From: CAZAGT01 sp964484515 | GTDB lineage: Bacteria; Desulfobacterota; DSM-4660; Desulfatiglandales; HGW-15 | Reading direction: 5' to 3' | NCBI GenBank assembly: GCA_964484515.1 | Contig: CAZAGT010000350.1 | Location: 1 to 5,385, forward strand | DNA: 5,385 nucleotides | Part shown: positions 4,396 to 5,385 of the stretch, one piece after another | Layout of the letters: every line of letters starts with the position of its first letter | How positions within the stretch are numbered: the first letter of the stretch is position 1 | Notes under the pieces: generated by a model | Told to the model about the DNA's origin: nothing | What the model saw: the letters and a program-made list of their open reading frames with translations, nothing else | Databases searched by the model: none | Program-made: the position numbers and the translations under genes

Positions 4396-5208
4396 ATGGC
4401 TATCATTACGATTTCGCGTGGATCCTATAGCAAAGGGAAAGAGATTGCCGAGCGAGTGGCTGAGAAGTTGGGGTACGAGTGTGTGTCGCGAGACATCTTG
4501 CTCGAAGCGTCAGAGCATTTTCATATCCCGGAGATCAAATTGGTGCGGGCACTTCACGATTCCCACTCCATACTCGAGCGCTTCTCTTTCGGCAAAGAGC
4601 GTTACGTTGCGTTTATCGAAAATGCCTTTTTGGAACACATGCAAAAGGACAACGTGGTCTACCATGGGTTAGCCGGGCATTTTTTCCTCAAGGGAGTGGG
4701 TCACAACTTGAAGGTGCGAATCGTCGCGGATATCGAAGATCGTGTTAGGCTCGAGATGGAACGGGAGGGCATAACGGAAGAGAAGGCACGCAATATCCTC
4801 AAGAAGGACGATTACGAAAGACGACGCTGGTCAATGGCCCTGTATGGGATTGATACGAGCGACCCGCGCCTCTATGACCTGTGCATTCACATCCATAAAA
4901 TCACGGTAGGAGACGCCGTGGATATCGTCTGCCACACGGTAAAGCTGCCCCATTTCGCAACGACGGAAGATTCCCAAGAAAGGATGGACGATCTCGTGTT
5001 GGCCTCAAAGGTCAAAGTGGCGATTATCGACGAATGGCCGAAGGCCAACGTCACGGCTCACGAGGGAGCGATCTATGTTCACACGGATGCCCCCCTTGAA
5101 CAGGAAGTCTTGATTCAAGATAAGATTGCCAAGGTGGCCGAAGCCGTAGCCGGGGTCAAAAAGGTGTCCGTGTCGGTGACACCGTCGGGATTCGAGTCAA
5201 AAGCGTAG
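4396..5208 (+). CDS. Cytidylate-kinase-like protein with C-terminal BON-like domain
   Basis: A 270-residue cytoplasmic protein. Residues 1-185 resemble the cytidylate kinase-like family (Cytidylate_kin_2): N-terminal strand IITISR, a glycine loop GSYSKGKE (9-16) followed by IAERVAEKLGY, SRDILLEAS (31-39), VVYHGLAGHFFLKG (87-100), an Arg-rich lid-like stretch DDYERRRW (138-145) and DPRLYDLCIH (156-165). The loop differs from the usual SRQYGSGGREIA form: it looks like a Walker A but ends K-E rather than K-S/T. Residues about 203-262 (VKVAIIDEW to VSVSVTP, with AVAGVKKV) have the strand/helix pattern of a BON domain, which binds surfaces or phospholipids in other proteins. Nucleoside monophosphate phosphorylation is possible but the true substrate is unknown, and this is unlikely to be the housekeeping Cmk. 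Its association with receiver proteins here is positional. Confidence 0.83.
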   Translation: MAIITISRGSYSKGKEIAERVAEKLGYECVSRDILLEASEHFHIPEIKLVRALHDSHSILERFSFGKERYVAFIENAFLEHMQKDNVVYHGLAGHFFLKGVGHNLKVRIVADIEDRVRLEMEREGITEEKARNILKKDDYERRRWSMALYGIDTSDPRLYDLCIHIHKITVGDAVDIVCHTVKLPHFATTEDSQERMDDLVLASKVKVAIIDEWPKANVTAHEGAIYVHTDAPLEQEVLIQDKIAKVAEAVAGVKKVSVSVTPSGFESKA

Positions 5209-5232
5209 CGGCCTGCCGAACAATTTGTCCCT

Positions 5233-5239
5233 AAGGAGG
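5233..5239 (+). promoter_or_regulatory. Good ribosome binding site with no proper gene behind it
   Basis: AAGGAGG is followed by ATG at 5243 (3 nt spacing, 35 codons to TGA 5348-5350) and ATG at 5250 (10 nt spacing, 20 codons to TGA 5310-5312). Neither short peptide is recognisable; the longer becomes Arg/Lys-rich through a GC-rich repeat-like stretch. It may be the start of a gene broken by later sequence, or chance. Confidence 0.35.
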
Positions 5240-5288
5240 CTGATGGAAAATGTCCATCCCGCTGTCTTCAACGGGACGAAACCGGGGA

Positions 5289-5306
5289 CCCGCCCGAAGG
5301 GGCGGG
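5289..5306. repeat. GC-rich perfect hairpin
   Basis: CCCGCCC (5289-5295) pairs fully with GGGCGGG (5300-5306) around a GAAG loop. No T tract follows on either strand, so it is not a standard intrinsic terminator. Together with the GCGAAGCGAAGG stretch after it (about 5317-5328), it looks like an intergenic repeat element or structured RNA rather than coding sequence. Confidence 0.55.
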
Positions 5307-5365
5307 GACTGAGCCGAGCGAAGCGAAGGCAAAGAAATCCCGAGGAATGAGGCGTATGAGTCCTA

Positions 5366-5385
5366 AGGTTCGAGGTTAGAGGTTT
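5366..5385. repeat. Start of a 7-nt tandem repeat at the window edge
   Basis: AGGTT occurs at 5366, 5373 and 5380, giving units AGGTTCG and AGGTTAG with period 7, and the run reaches the last base. Only three units are visible, so its true length and nature are unknown. Confidence 0.45.

Noticed and set aside
4202..4672. 156-codon + strand frame overlapping the kinase-like gene
   Set aside because: Its second half lies over the well-supported kinase-like gene in another frame, the product is Ser/Arg/Trp-rich and unlike any family I know, and there is no ribosome site.

Overview
The window looks like a chromosomal stretch from an environmental Gram-negative bacterium. My best guess is a Desulfobacterota (deltaproteobacterial) anaerobe. 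This rests on gene content and protein resemblance only: a TauE/SafE permease beside a small DUF1634-like membrane protein, a cluster of receiver-domain proteins, and a cytidylate-kinase-like protein with a BON-like tail. No rRNA, tRNA or other lineage marker is present. All genes lie on the + strand.

Layout. Bases 1-362 are the 3' end of a TauE/SafE-type permease cut by the window edge. 376-804 is a three-helix membrane protein. 841-1647 is a protein made of two nearly identical receiver (REC) domains and no output domain. These three genes are closely spaced (13 and 36 nt) and probably form one operon, closed by a hairpin plus T8 tract at 1771-1799. Immediately after the T tract starts an NtrC-like regulator (REC, AAA+, Fis-type HTH; 1805-3301). 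Its AAA+ domain keeps Walker A Lys and Walker B but has lost the GAFTGA loop, one arginine finger and the sensor II arginine. A 260-nt non-coding gap with inverted repeats follows. Next come a REC protein with a short non-DNA-binding tail (3562-4068), a 327-nt gap, and a cytidylate-kinase-like/BON protein (4396-5208). The last 177 nt hold a good Shine-Dalgarno site leading only into very short ORFs, a GC-rich hairpin and the start of a 7-nt repeat run into the window edge.

How it may work together. Four receiver domains on three proteins share an almost identical helix 1, the surface that normally recognises the histidine kinase, yet no kinase or phosphotransfer domain is in the window. I infer that one kinase, or close paralogues, encoded elsewhere feeds several receivers. 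Two proteins would act as phosphate sinks, relays or binding partners. One would be a DNA-binding regulator unlikely to drive sigma-54 transcription. The link to the permease pair is by position only.

Most notable: the degenerate sigma-54-activator-like regulator, and the 354-bp REC duplication with a sharply bounded third near-copy in the next gene, which looks like gene conversion.
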